The notes under the pieces: generated by a model
What the model saw: only the letters and a program-made list of their open reading frames with translations
Database searches by the model: none
Told to the model about the DNA's origin: nothing
Assembly: GCA_021202465.1 (NCBI GenBank)
Contig: JAJQCZ010000066.1
Span: forward strand, 1 to 64,000
Length of the DNA: 64,000 nt
From: Lachnospiraceae bacterium
GTDB taxonomy: Bacteria > Bacillota > Clostridia > Lachnospirales > Lachnospiraceae
Direction of reading: 5' to 3'
In this document: piece after piece, positions 1 to 7,000 of the stretch
Layout of the letters: the number at the start of each line of letters is the position of its first letter
How positions within the stretch are numbered: the first letter of the stretch is position 1
Program-made: the position numbers and the translations under genes

Positions 1-587
1 CGCCGGTAATCCCAATAGGCGCTGCCATAATAGCCGTTGGTTCCAATCACGAGGAGCAAATCCGCCTGGGAAATCCAGTCCTGCGCTTTTTGAACGCCTT
101 CCTCCCAAAGCCCAATGTGGCTGTAAAGCTCCCACGGGAGAATCCTTCCCCCGCAGGATTCGCATTTGGGCAACTCCTCCTGGTCCCATATCTCATAGCC
201 GTCGTAATGCCGCCCGCACTTGGAGCAGCGGTTGATTTGAAAGCCGCCCTGAATTTCCGCCACGTTTTTGGAACCGGCCATCGTATGCATACAGTCCTCG
301 TTTGTGGTGATAATCCCAATCAGTTTCCCTTCCTCCTCCAGGTCCCGCAGGGCGTAGTGGCTGGGGCTGGGGTGATAGCGGTGCATGGTCTTGACGTAGG
401 AGCGCAAAAAGCGGTCGCTCCCAAACCCGCCTGAACGGATGGAGCGGGAGAGCTGCCCATAGGTCACGCCGCCGCCAGAAAGAGAGATCCCAGCGCCGGT
501 AATGGCCACCATTGCGTGGCTCTGGTCAATGTAATCGGCTAACTGCGCTATTTTGTCCTCGCCCTGGTCTCCTCTGGAAAATCTCAT
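1..587 (-). CDS. SIR2-family NAD-dependent protein (partial, cut by window edge)
   Basis: The reading frame is open from an ATG at 587 to the left window edge, giving about 195 residues without the C-terminus. Visible are the NAD-binding TGAGIS motif near residue 32, the catalytic-His segment TTNEDCMHTIAG, and two Cys pairs (CSKCG and CESCG) that would hold the structural zinc. It is clearly a close paralog of the next gene. The usual sirtuin GIPDFR segment is replaced by a GGGVTYGQL sequence. By family it would remove acyl groups or handle ADP-ribose using NAD+; the substrate cannot be told from sequence. The start is chosen because the SIR2 fold begins right after it; the ribosome binding site is weak, so coupling to the upstream gene (stop at 615) is likely. 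Confidence 0.8.
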   Translation of the reverse strand, partial: MRFSRGDQGEDKIAQLADYIDQSHAMVAITGAGISLSGGGVTYGQLSRSIRSGGFGSDRFLRSYVKTMHRYHPSPSHYALRDLEEEGKLIGIITTNEDCMHTMAGSKNVAEIQGGFQINRCSKCGRHYDGYEIWDQEELPKCESCGGRILPWELYSHIGLWEEGVQKAQDWISQADLLLVIGTNGYYGSAYWDYR

Positions 588-614
588 CAGGTTCACATCC
601 TATCATTCTTGCAT

Positions 615-1316
615 TCAGACATTTCCGTGCCGCAGCTTCTTCAGACTTTGAAAAACCTCATCAGAGCCCTGACGGATGTTCAAGTCTGCCACGCTGTCAA
701 ACCCGGTACGCCCCGGATTGATTTGGACAATGACGGCGTTTCTTCTCCGATAGCTCCAGTAAACATCGCCAAAGTTGCCCCTGGTTCCAATGATGAGGAT
801 CAAATCCGCCTTTGCAATCCAGTTCCTTGCATTCTTTACGCCCTCATCCCAAAGACCGATGTGGCTGTACAGCGGCCAGGGGAGGATTTCCCCGCCGCAC
901 ACCTTGCATCGGGGCAGCTCGTCCTGCTTCCATATTTCATAACCGTCATAGTGCCGCCCGCATTTTGAACAGCAATTGACCTGAAGGCTGCCCTGAATTT
1001 CTGCAACATTCTTGGAACCGGCAATCGTGTGCATACAGTCCACATTTGTAGTGATAATGCCGCTGAGCTTGCCCTCTGCCTCCAGGTCTGCCAGGGCATA
1101 GTGGGCAAGGCTGGGCTGGTAGGAAAACATGGTTTCCAGATAGGTGGGCAAATAGGAGCTTTCGCTGGAACCCCGCCAAAAGCCAAAACCACGGCGGGAG
1201 AAAATCATTTGCCCGTAGGTGACGCCGCCGCCTGCAACGGAAATCCCTGCGCCGGTAATGGCCACCGCTGCGTGGCTGCGGTCAATGTAATCCGCCAACT
1301 GCTGTATCGCATCCAT
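615..1316 (-). CDS. SIR2-family NAD-dependent protein, second copy
   Basis: This encodes about 233 residues, the usual size of a single-domain bacterial sirtuin. It has TGAGIS, the catalytic-His segment TTNVDCMHTIAG, zinc-site pairs CSKCG and CKVCG, and a GTRGN segment where canonical sirtuins read GTSL. The start is ATG 1316, because AGGAGG lies seven bases upstream (GGAGGCCAGAAT then ATG); a longer frame beginning at 1343 lacks such a site. It sits between two paralogs on the same strand with gaps of 27 and 36 bp, so the three are probably co-transcribed. The substrate is unknown. The GIPDFR loop is not recognisable, as in its neighbours, which suggests a divergent SIR2 subfamily rather than a classical deacetylase. 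Confidence 0.85.
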   Translation of the reverse strand: MDAIQQLADYIDRSHAAVAITGAGISVAGGGVTYGQMIFSRRGFGFWRGSSESSYLPTYLETMFSYQPSLAHYALADLEAEGKLSGIITTNVDCMHTIAGSKNVAEIQGSLQVNCCSKCGRHYDGYEIWKQDELPRCKVCGGEILPWPLYSHIGLWDEGVKNARNWIAKADLILIIGTRGNFGDVYWSYRRRNAVIVQINPGRTGFDSVADLNIRQGSDEVFQSLKKLRHGNV

Positions 1317-1352
1317 ATTCTGGCCTCCTTTGCACAAGCGCATTGCGTTTCC

Positions 1353-2078
1353 TTAACCGTTTAAGACGGCGTCCAGAGCTTCGGCGGCGTCTGAGCGGAT
1401 GTTCAGGTCGGCAATTTGGTCGAATTGTGTGGCAGAAGGGTTAATTTGCACCAGCTTTGTCCCGGCTTTCATGCGGCTCAAATATTCCTCGCTGCGGAAT
1501 CCGGTGGTGCCAATGACCAGCACCAAATCCGCCTGGGAAATCAGGTCGGCAGCCTTTTGCATACTTTCCCTTGCAACAGCGGCGCTGGCGCTGCTGTCCC
1601 GGCAAAAGACGGTGGGCATGATCGGTGCGCCGCATTTTTCACATCTTGGCATTTGCCCCTGATTCCACACCTGATAATCATAGGAGCGGGCGCCGCAGTC
1701 AATGCAAATATTGTCCCGGAAGCTGCCCTGAAATTCAATCACATTCTCTGAGCCTGCAATGGTGTGCAGGCAGTCCAGATTCTGGGTAACAATGCCGCAG
1801 AGCTTTCCCCGGCGCTCCAGCTCCGCCAGCTGCTTGTGAACAGTGCTGGGCCCTTTGACAAAGGTGGCGTCCAGAAAGGCGTCCTTCATGATGGCATAGA
1901 ATTTCTCCGGGTTCTTGCGGATATAGGAGGCGGAGAAAATCCGCCCGGCGTTCATTCTGCCAACGCTTTGCTTCAGCCTGCGCATACCGTAGAGATAGGA
2001 AATCCCTGCGCCGGTGACGGCGACAATCTTGCTGCTCTGGTCAATATATTCCTTTAGCTTTCTGTATTCGTCTTTCAT
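1353..2078 (-). CDS. SIR2-family NAD-dependent protein, third and most divergent copy
   Basis: This is 241 residues. It carries TGAGIS near residue 22, TQNLDCLHTIAG with the catalytic His, Cys pairs CIDCG and CEKCG for zinc, and GTTGFRSE near the C-terminus. It is the first gene of the sirtuin trio in transcription order and differs most from the other two. The loop after TGAGIS reads YLYGMRRLKQ, so the normal GIPDFR residues are absent. A strong hairpin (2107-2142) lies just upstream, so the trio may have its own promoter in the 98-bp gap or be partly insulated from the nitroreductase gene. Family function: NAD+-dependent deacylation or ADP-ribosyl chemistry; the precise role is not inferable. 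Confidence 0.85.
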   Translation of the reverse strand: MKDEYRKLKEYIDQSSKIVAVTGAGISYLYGMRRLKQSVGRMNAGRIFSASYIRKNPEKFYAIMKDAFLDATFVKGPSTVHKQLAELERRGKLCGIVTQNLDCLHTIAGSENVIEFQGSFRDNICIDCGARSYDYQVWNQGQMPRCEKCGAPIMPTVFCRDSSASAAVARESMQKAADLISQADLVLVIGTTGFRSEEYLSRMKAGTKLVQINPSATQFDQIADLNIRSDAAEALDAVLNG

Positions 2079-2106
2079 GGTTACCCTCCATAATCAAAGG
2101 AATGAA

Positions 2107-2142
2107 CAGCACCCATCGGCATGGGCGCTTCGATGGGTGCTG
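2107..2142 (-). terminator. Intrinsic terminator hairpin between nitroreductase and sirtuin genes
   Basis: A perfect 12-bp stem (CAGCACCCATCG / CGATGGGTGCTG) with a 12-nt loop lies 35 bp past the end of the nitroreductase gene on the minus strand. The sequence after it on that strand is only mildly T-rich (TTCATTCCTTTG), so termination may be partial. Confidence 0.6.
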
Positions 2143-2176
2143 ACGGTGCTTGGTATATTTGTGGAAATCAGGAACT

Positions 2177-2845
2177 TTACTTCCAGGTAAAGTTCTCCGC
2201 ACCGGCGCCAAGCTCAAAATGGTACTTGCAAATGCCCAGATCCACATCGGAATAGGAGCCGTTGCTGCAGGTCATGCTGACTTGGTTTCCCGTTCCCTTA
2301 ATAGTAAATCCCTGCTTGTTCATGGCCGTCGGCGCCAGCAGAGCTGCCGCAACGCCGGAGGTGAACCACTCCGGGGCGGCGCCGTCATAGGACGAAACCT
2401 CGGCGGCGGGCTTGGACTTGTGGGGAACGCCCTGCTCCTCGCCGTAGCCAATGGCCACGACGCCTACAATTTTCTTGTCGTCCCCGGCGTTCAGGTTCTT
2501 TTTCGCATTTTTGCGGCTGTACATCCCGCCGATCCACCAGCTGTTCAGCCCCAGAGTTTAGGCGTAGAGCATCAGGTCGGCGCTGCTGTAGCCCAGCTTT
2601 TCGTCCACGCCCGGCTTATTCGGGCCTGCCAGGATGATGTAGTTCACCACACCCTTCGACATGGTTTTGGCGAAAATTGCCGGCATAGCTTCCTTATTCT
2701 GGGTGAGCAGCTTCATATTCAGGCCGTATTTTTTGTTCTGCGCATCGACCCGCTCATTCAGCTGCTTCACCACCTCCGCCGACAGGGGCGTATCCTTGTA
2801 CTTGCGCACGGTATGCCGCGCAGCCATTGCTTCCTGTAATATCAT
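2177..2845 (-). pseudogene. Nitroreductase-like flavoprotein, interrupted by an in-frame TAA
   Basis: The frame starts at ATG 2845 with MILQEAMAARHTVRKYKD, the typical N-terminus of nitroreductase-family proteins (the R-S/T-x-R-x-F/Y motif). After 95 codons comes TAA at 2558-2560, and the same frame then continues without a shift (TLGLNSWWIGGMYSRKNAK) to 2177, through a typical C-terminal nitroreductase half. Total length would be about 222 residues. One base change explains the break, so this is a recent nonsense mutation or a sequence error. TAA is not a selenocysteine codon, so recoding is unlikely. Intact relatives reduce nitro compounds or quinones with FMN and NAD(P)H. A consensus promoter stands directly upstream. 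Confidence 0.85.
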
Positions 2846-2898
2846 ATTGACGTTGACCTCCTTATAGAATATCCAGTAAATGTAATTCTCCCAGATAC

Positions 2899-2927
2899 AT
2901 TATAGCGCACTCTAAAAGTAATGTCAA
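2899..2927 (-). promoter_or_regulatory. Consensus sigma-70 promoter for the nitroreductase gene
   Basis: On the minus strand TTGACA (2922-2927) and TATAAT (2899-2904) are both perfect consensus hexamers separated by 17 bp. An inverted repeat ACTCT/AGAGT straddles the -35 box and could be an operator. The ATG follows 54 bp downstream with an AAGGAGG site. Confidence 0.8.
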
Positions 2928-2971
2928 GAGTTACAATTGATTTTTTCGCAGAAATGTGTCCATTTGTCAAT

Positions 2972-4113
2972 GATGTGAGACCGAAAAAAGGAAAGAGTTT
3001 GTTCCCATTAGAGCAGCGGTTTTGCTGACGGAGGGAGGGCGACGCCCGACCGAGGTCAGCAAAACCGGGCGGCTTCCAACTCCTGCCGCTTCTGGATCGG
3101 CGTTTTCCACCCAAGCACGGACATCGGTATTCGGTTGGAGCGCCATAAGTACCGCTTCACCTGTATTTGCAGATCCTCGTAGGAATAGAAGCGCAGGTAA
3201 TTGTAGAACCGCTCCTGGTCGCTCCTGTGGCTTCGCTCCACCTTGCCATTGTGCCATGGCGTCCTGGGGCGAATGGTCTTATGGATGATATGAAGCTGAG
3301 CGCACAGCACATCCAGCGGATGCACCCGCTTCGTTTTGCTGGTGTGGGTAAACTCGCCACCATTGTCCGTCTGGATGATTTCCGGGGCATAGCCGAAATA
3401 CCGGATTGCCCGCTTCACAAAATCCACGGTGGAGTAGCTGCTGGCCTCCTTGTAGATATAGATAAACCGCTCTCTGCTGGCCTCGTCTATCATGGTATAT
3501 TGGTAGAATTTCTCACCATCCTGCCCCGCATAACAAGCCATTGGCACATATTTTACATCCATTTGCCACTTTATTCCCAATTCTGTGGGCGTATCATAAT
3601 GTCCCATATGCTTGGATTTTTTCTTGGTGGATTCCGCCCTTTTGCGGTAGCCCAAACGGACAAAAACCCGGTACAGGGAGCCGGGATGCCGGCGGTAGCC
3701 TTTTTCCTGCAGGAGCTTCCCATACATCTCGCAGACGCTGATGTTGGGCGTCCGGCGGTGGTAGTCCCGGATCCACTTCAGCTCTTCCTCTGTGTGAGCA
3801 TTGGGGTGCTGGCTGTGGGGACGATGGGATTTGTCGAGCAGGGATTCCTTTGTGCCGTCAAATTGCTTGTTCCAGCGCATGAGGGAGGCTTTGGAGATGT
3901 GATACCGGCGCAGCACAAAGTCGATGTCGTGGGTAAAACGGTACAGATTTACAGCTCCGACCCGTGTCGTGAGCGTGTGAGGCAAATACCTCTTGTTTTG
4001 TTTCTTTTTCTGTGCTACAATATCCATGGCGATTGAGTCCTTTCGTTAGAGATTGTTATGGTGACTTTATTCTAACAAACTCAATCGCCTTTTTCTACCC
4101 CCAGTCTCACATC
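2972..4113. mobile_element. IS481-like insertion sequence
   Basis: A complete element of about 1.14 kb bounded by perfect 10-bp inverted repeats, GATGTGAGAC at 2972-2981 and GTCTCACATC at 4104-4113. Imperfect similarity continues inward (AAAAAGG and GAGTTTGTT on both sides). It carries one transposase gene on the minus strand. No clear direct target duplication is seen next to the repeats. It sits between the promoter of the broken nitroreductase gene and the plus-strand lipid genes and does not itself interrupt a recognisable gene. Confidence 0.8.
3056..4027 (-). CDS. IS481-like DDE transposase
   Basis: This is 323 residues. The N-terminal 60 residues form a helix-turn-helix (KASLMRWNKQF), followed by a linker and an RNase-H-fold integrase core (rve). 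The DDE triad is visible: D in WQMDVKYV, D in IIQTDNGGEF, and E in HNGKVERSHRSDQE. The enzyme would cut and join the ends of the surrounding element. Length and the single-frame organisation fit IS481 rather than IS3, which usually needs two overlapping frames. The gene looks intact, so the element may be active. Confidence 0.9.
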   Translation of the reverse strand: MDIVAQKKKQNKRYLPHTLTTRVGAVNLYRFTHDIDFVLRRYHISKASLMRWNKQFDGTKESLLDKSHRPHSQHPNAHTEEELKWIRDYHRRTPNISVCEMYGKLLQEKGYRRHPGSLYRVFVRLGYRKRAESTKKKSKHMGHYDTPTELGIKWQMDVKYVPMACYAGQDGEKFYQYTMIDEASRERFIYIYKEASSYSTVDFVKRAIRYFGYAPEIIQTDNGGEFTHTSKTKRVHPLDVLCAQLHIIHKTIRPRTPWHNGKVERSHRSDQERFYNYLRFYSYEDLQIQVKRYLWRSNRIPMSVLGWKTPIQKRQELEAARFC

Positions 4114-4157
4114 TATTGTAATGCTACACCTTTACCGATTTGCCTTGCGCGCCTGTC

Positions 4158-4186
4158 TTGACAAATTGCTCGAAAAATGGTATTAT
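4158..4186 (+). promoter_or_regulatory. Sigma-70 promoter for the plsY remnant / acyltransferase operon
   Basis: TTGACA (4158-4163), a 17-bp spacer and TATTAT (4181-4186) lie just outside the right end of the insertion sequence and point into the plus-strand lipid genes. The leader to the first ATG (4303) is about 110 nt. Confidence 0.7.
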
Positions 4187-4302
4187 ATAGGCGTGTGGGC
4201 AATGCACCGCGCGGAGTTCTTTACCTTTAAGTATATTCTGCGCCGGAAGCATTGTCAATGGATATTTTGTTACAATTTCGTGCATTATTTGGGAGGAATC
4301 GT

Positions 4303-4611
4303 ATGCTTCGCTGCCTGTTATATTCCCTTCTCGGCTATTTTGGCGGAAGCATTCTCTATGCGCGGCTGGCGCAGCGCCTGTTTCGCTGCGAGGGAATGAT
4401 TGCCGAAAGCCCCGACCAAAATCCCGGCGCGGCCAACGCCTTTGCCCGGGGCGGGCTGGCCTGCGGATTGTTCACGCTTGCGGGCGACGTTTTCAAGGGC
4501 GCGCTGCCGGTGGCGCTGTACCTGCGCGCCGCGCAGAGTATGGACGCCTGCCTGATCCCGGTGCTGGCGGCGCCCGCACATGGTGTCCGCCGCCAAAGCT
4601 ATGGAGGCTGA
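4303..4611 (+). pseudogene. PlsY-like glycerol-3-phosphate acyltransferase, truncated remnant
   Basis: From ATG 4303 (GGGAGGAA just upstream) the first about 95 residues match the N-terminal half of PlsY. A first membrane segment with GGSI comes first, then the acyl-phosphate loop (NPGAANAFARGG, compare GSGNxGATNxxR), then GDVFKG. PlsY is normally near 200 residues with five membrane segments; here the frame ends after 102, in residues (HGVRRQSYGG) unlike the family. The following 4580-4717 reads as a 45-residue open segment in another frame (MVSAAKAMEAD...), perhaps the tail of a different gene joined by a deletion. PlsY would have transferred acyl from acyl-phosphate to glycerol-3-phosphate; this copy is probably inactive. 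Confidence 0.65.
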
Positions 4612-4748
4612 CATGGAGCAGGTGACTTTGGAGAGCCTGATGGGGGAGCTGATCACACTTCTAAGGGATGCTCCCGCTGGGGAATGCGGGGAGAATCCGC
4701 CGCAAATGGAGCAATAGCAAGCCCACAAAATCAGGAGATGAACCCATC

Positions 4749-5540
4749 GTGGCCGCTGCGAAAAGAACGCAATATTATAGGACGCTCCAGGACGATTTCG
4801 TGGAGAGCGCAAACCAAAGCTATGCATTGGGTGAGGATTATGTCTGGATTCGGACTGGATTGGGCGCAAAACTTGCCAGAGCCGTGCTATACGCAATCGC
4901 CTATCTGTTTGCGTTTGCCTATGGCAGGATTGCACTGCACCTGAAAATCGTCAAGAATGTCAATATGAAAGGATTCCGTGATTCCGGAGCCGTTGTCTAT
5001 GGCAATCATACGCAGCCCATCGGGGATGTGTTCTTTCCGGCGCTGGTGTGCGCTCCGAAGCGGTGCTACACCGTTGCCAGTCCAGCTAACTTAGGAATCC
5101 CGGTGATTGGCCGCCTGCTGCCCTGGCTGGGCGCACTGCCGATTCCGGAGAATTTCGGGCAAATGAAGAAATTTGTCGCCGCCGTGAATCAGCGGCTGCA
5201 AGAGGGGAACTGCGTAATCGTGTACCCGGAGCAGCACGTTTGGCCATACTGCACACAGGTTCGTCCTTATGCCGAAACTGCATTTGACTATGCGGTAAAA
5301 AACAGGGCCCCGGCGTTCTGCATGACCACTACCTATCAGGCCCGCAGGTTTTCCCAAAAGCCGAAGGTCACAATATACTTAGACGGGCCGTTTTACGCCG
5401 ACACTGGGCTTTCCCGGCGGGCGCAAAAGGAGCAGCTTCGGAATCAGGTATATGCCTGCATGAAAAAAAGAAGTGAAATGAGTACATACGAGTATATCGA
5501 GTATCGCCCCATGGAGGAGGACAAAGATGGCCGAGAATAA
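4749..5540 (+). CDS. PlsC-like 1-acylglycerol-3-phosphate acyltransferase
   Basis: This is about 263 residues from a GTG at 4749, chosen because AGGAG (4733-4737) is well spaced; upstream in-frame codons read like non-coding sequence. A membrane segment (residues about 40-60) is followed by the acyltransferase block NHTQPIGD, the NHx4D motif containing the catalytic His-Asp pair. Next comes a substrate segment (GALPIPEN, then FPEG-like YPEQHVWPY). Family reaction: transfer of a fatty acyl chain to lysophosphatidic acid at the membrane, making phosphatidic acid. Location after a plsY-type remnant fits a phospholipid synthesis role. It overlaps the next gene by 14 bp, indicating translational coupling. 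Confidence 0.8.
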   Translation: MAAAKRTQYYRTLQDDFVESANQSYALGEDYVWIRTGLGAKLARAVLYAIAYLFAFAYGRIALHLKIVKNVNMKGFRDSGAVVYGNHTQPIGDVFFPALVCAPKRCYTVASPANLGIPVIGRLLPWLGALPIPENFGQMKKFVAAVNQRLQEGNCVIVYPEQHVWPYCTQVRPYAETAFDYAVKNRAPAFCMTTTYQARRFSQKPKVTIYLDGPFYADTGLSRRAQKEQLRNQVYACMKKRSEMSTYEYIEYRPMEEDKDGRE

Positions 5541-6072
5541 ATGGAGCCGATATTTTGAAAAGCACAAAGAGCAGCTGCAAGTGGTGTGGTTTCTTATTTT
5601 TGGGCTGGCGGCGCTGGTTGCACAGCTTGGCTCACGGATTCTCTGCGACCTTGCGTTTCAGAGTATGGACGGCACGGTGGACATTTGGCCGTTTCCGTCC
5701 CAGACACTGGGTTCTTTTCTTGCCTTTTTGATTTCCAACACCTTGGCAAAGGTGATTTCCTATGTGACAAATCGCAAAAAGACCTTCCAGGCCAATAACA
5801 ATCTTTGCTTCAGCGTGATTGCTTATGTGGTTTTGGTGGTTGCGCTGATTATGATAGAAACCGTCATTGGTACACCGCTGCAAAATGGGCTGTATACGCT
5901 TTTAGGCGGCGATTTTGCCGGGGCAGCGCAGGCGACAGCCTCCGCCCAGTCGCCGGGGCTGTACCAGGTCTGCGGCGTGGCTTCCCAGCTGATTTACGGA
6001 ATTGGGGATGCAATTATAGTGTTTTTCATGGATAAGTACCTGATTATGAAGAAAACAGATGCTGAGGGCTGA
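5527..6072 (+). CDS. GtrA-like membrane protein
   Basis: This is 181 residues with four hydrophobic helices (about residues 18-38, 57-80, 92-112 and 150-172) and short charged ends. The pattern, including FLISNTLAKVISYVTNRKKTFQ after helix 2, matches the GtrA/DPMS family, where an N-R-x-W/F motif follows the second helix. GtrA-type proteins help move lipid-linked sugars across the membrane, but the substrate here is unknown. An AGGAGG at 5515-5520 precedes the ATG, which lies inside the end of the acyltransferase gene. Membership in the GtrA family is judged by eye. Confidence 0.65.
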   Translation: MAENKWSRYFEKHKEQLQVVWFLIFGLAALVAQLGSRILCDLAFQSMDGTVDIWPFPSQTLGSFLAFLISNTLAKVISYVTNRKKTFQANNNLCFSVIAYVVLVVALIMIETVIGTPLQNGLYTLLGGDFAGAAQATASAQSPGLYQVCGVASQLIYGIGDAIIVFFMDKYLIMKKTDAEG

Positions 6073-6114
6073 AAAAACTGTGTCTGAAAGCCAATCAATC
6101 GTCCCGGCAGCCAA

Positions 6115-6143
6115 TTGACTTTTCTGCAAAAATGTGATAGTAT
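6115..6143 (+). promoter_or_regulatory. Promoter upstream of the SAM-type riboswitch
   Basis: TTGACT (6115-6120), a 17-bp spacer and TAGTAT (6138-6143) end just before the riboswitch aptamer, which is the normal placement for a riboswitch transcript. Confidence 0.6.
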
Positions 6144-6250
6144 ATCCACACCATAGAGAGTGCGTGAGGGACAAGCCCGTTGACCGCACAGCAACCTACC
6201 GCTAAGGCAAGGTGCTAAAGCTTGATTCGATGGGATTGGATAACGGATTG
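6141..6250 (+). promoter_or_regulatory. SAM riboswitch (S-box / SAM-I-IV type) aptamer
   Basis: The conserved core is readable in order: ATAGAGAG, then GAGGGAC, GCCC, GTTGA, the P2 partner CGCAC (pairing with GTGCG at 6160-6164), AGCAACC, and GGTGCTAA. A closing P1 helix is possible between TATCC (6143-6147) and GGATA (6238-6242). The short third helix (CCT..AGG) is more like the SAM-I/IV variants than the classic long S-box. In this clan SAM binding favours termination. The segment CGATGGGA at 6228-6235 can pair with TCCCATCG of the terminator and thereby act as an antiterminator. The controlled gene (6319) is not a known methionine gene. Confidence 0.75.
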
Positions 6251-6253
6251 CAG

Positions 6254-6280
6254 CTCCCATCGGAAACGATGGGAGTTTTT
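6254..6280 (+). terminator. Riboswitch expression-platform terminator
   Basis: CTCCCATCG (6254-6262), a GAAA loop and CGATGGGAG (6267-6275) form a 9-bp stem directly followed by TTTTT. The left arm is also complementary to 6228-6235, giving two mutually exclusive structures. Confidence 0.85.
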
Positions 6281-6318
6281 CTGCGCTCTTTATGGAATTT
6301 TTTCATAAGGAGCAAAAA

Positions 6319-6946
6319 ATGAAACGCAAAATTCGGGACTTACTCACATTGGATGACGCAATTTACATCCTCCTGCCAAGCAAAGAAATTGCAGAGCAAT
6401 TCGTCAAGGACGCAGAAGCGGAGGGCATCACCTTTGGCGACGGCGTATTGCCAAGCCAGCGCAGCGCCGGTGATGTCTACAGGCTGTACCAAAATGGGAC
6501 AATCGCTTTCGTAGGCTACGTTGGCCGAGTCAGGCTTGCCAATGACCCGGCGATTCACCGCATCAACTATGAAGCATATATCCGTGGAGTAGAGGATGGC
6601 AGAAGCGATGCCACCGCAGATAAAAAGCTGTTTTCCGGGACCTCCACCATCCTCGTCTATAGCAAATCTTTGAAGGACTTTTACGCCTCGGCATTTTATG
6701 CGTATCTAAAAGAAGAAGGCTTCGTATCCTGGGGACGGCACGGAGATTATGGCTGTGGCTGGATCTATATCAACATCACGGACAAGATTTACGCCCCCCG
6801 GAATGCCGGGAATCCAGCTCACCACGCCCCTGGGAGATCACGCAGTCACAATTGGAGAGTTCAAGACGATTTACGGGATTTACAGGAAGTATCGTGGGAA
6901 AGAGGTCTTTGTGTTTGATAAGGACCGCTTCGATACGAACGAGTAA
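6319..6946 (+). pseudogene. Riboswitch-controlled protein of unknown function, frameshifted at C6
   Basis: I do not recognise the family. The start is ATG 6319 with AAGGAG six bases upstream; the product would be about 208 residues if one base in the C run at 6794-6799 is removed. Up to GWIYINITDKIYAP the first frame is used; after the run a protein-like tail (PGMPGIQLTTPLGDHAVTIGEF...) continues in another frame to TAA 6946. The unshifted frame gives an unnatural end at 6918. The protein has mixed alpha/beta composition, no signal peptide and no membrane segment. It stands alone behind a SAM-type riboswitch and ends at a hairpin, so it forms a single-gene unit. The shift may be a real mutation or a homopolymer error. 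Confidence 0.55.
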
Positions 6947-6964
6947 AGTCTGCCAAAATATCAA

Positions 6965-6997
6965 AGCGAGGTGCTGGTATAAAACCGACACCTCGCT
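6965..6997. terminator. Bidirectional terminator between convergent units
   Basis: AGCGAGGTG (6965-6973) pairs with CACCTCGCT (6989-6997), with an inner GGT/ACC pair in the loop. It lies between the plus-strand gene ending at 6946 and the minus-strand gene ending at 7001. On the minus strand it is followed by TTGATATTTTGG. Confidence 0.65.
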
Positions 6998-7000
6998 GAT

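Noticed and set aside
2558-2560. Recoding of the in-frame stop as selenocysteine or pyrrolysine
   Set aside because: The codon is TAA, not TGA or TAG, and no stem-loop element is seen after it.
2150-2839. Plus-strand open frame of 229 codons over the nitroreductase gene
   Set aside because: It is the antisense shadow of the broken nitroreductase; no start site and no recognisable protein.
5902-6260. Minus-strand open frames over the riboswitch region
   Set aside because: They cover a promoter, aptamer and terminator on the plus strand and have no protein features.
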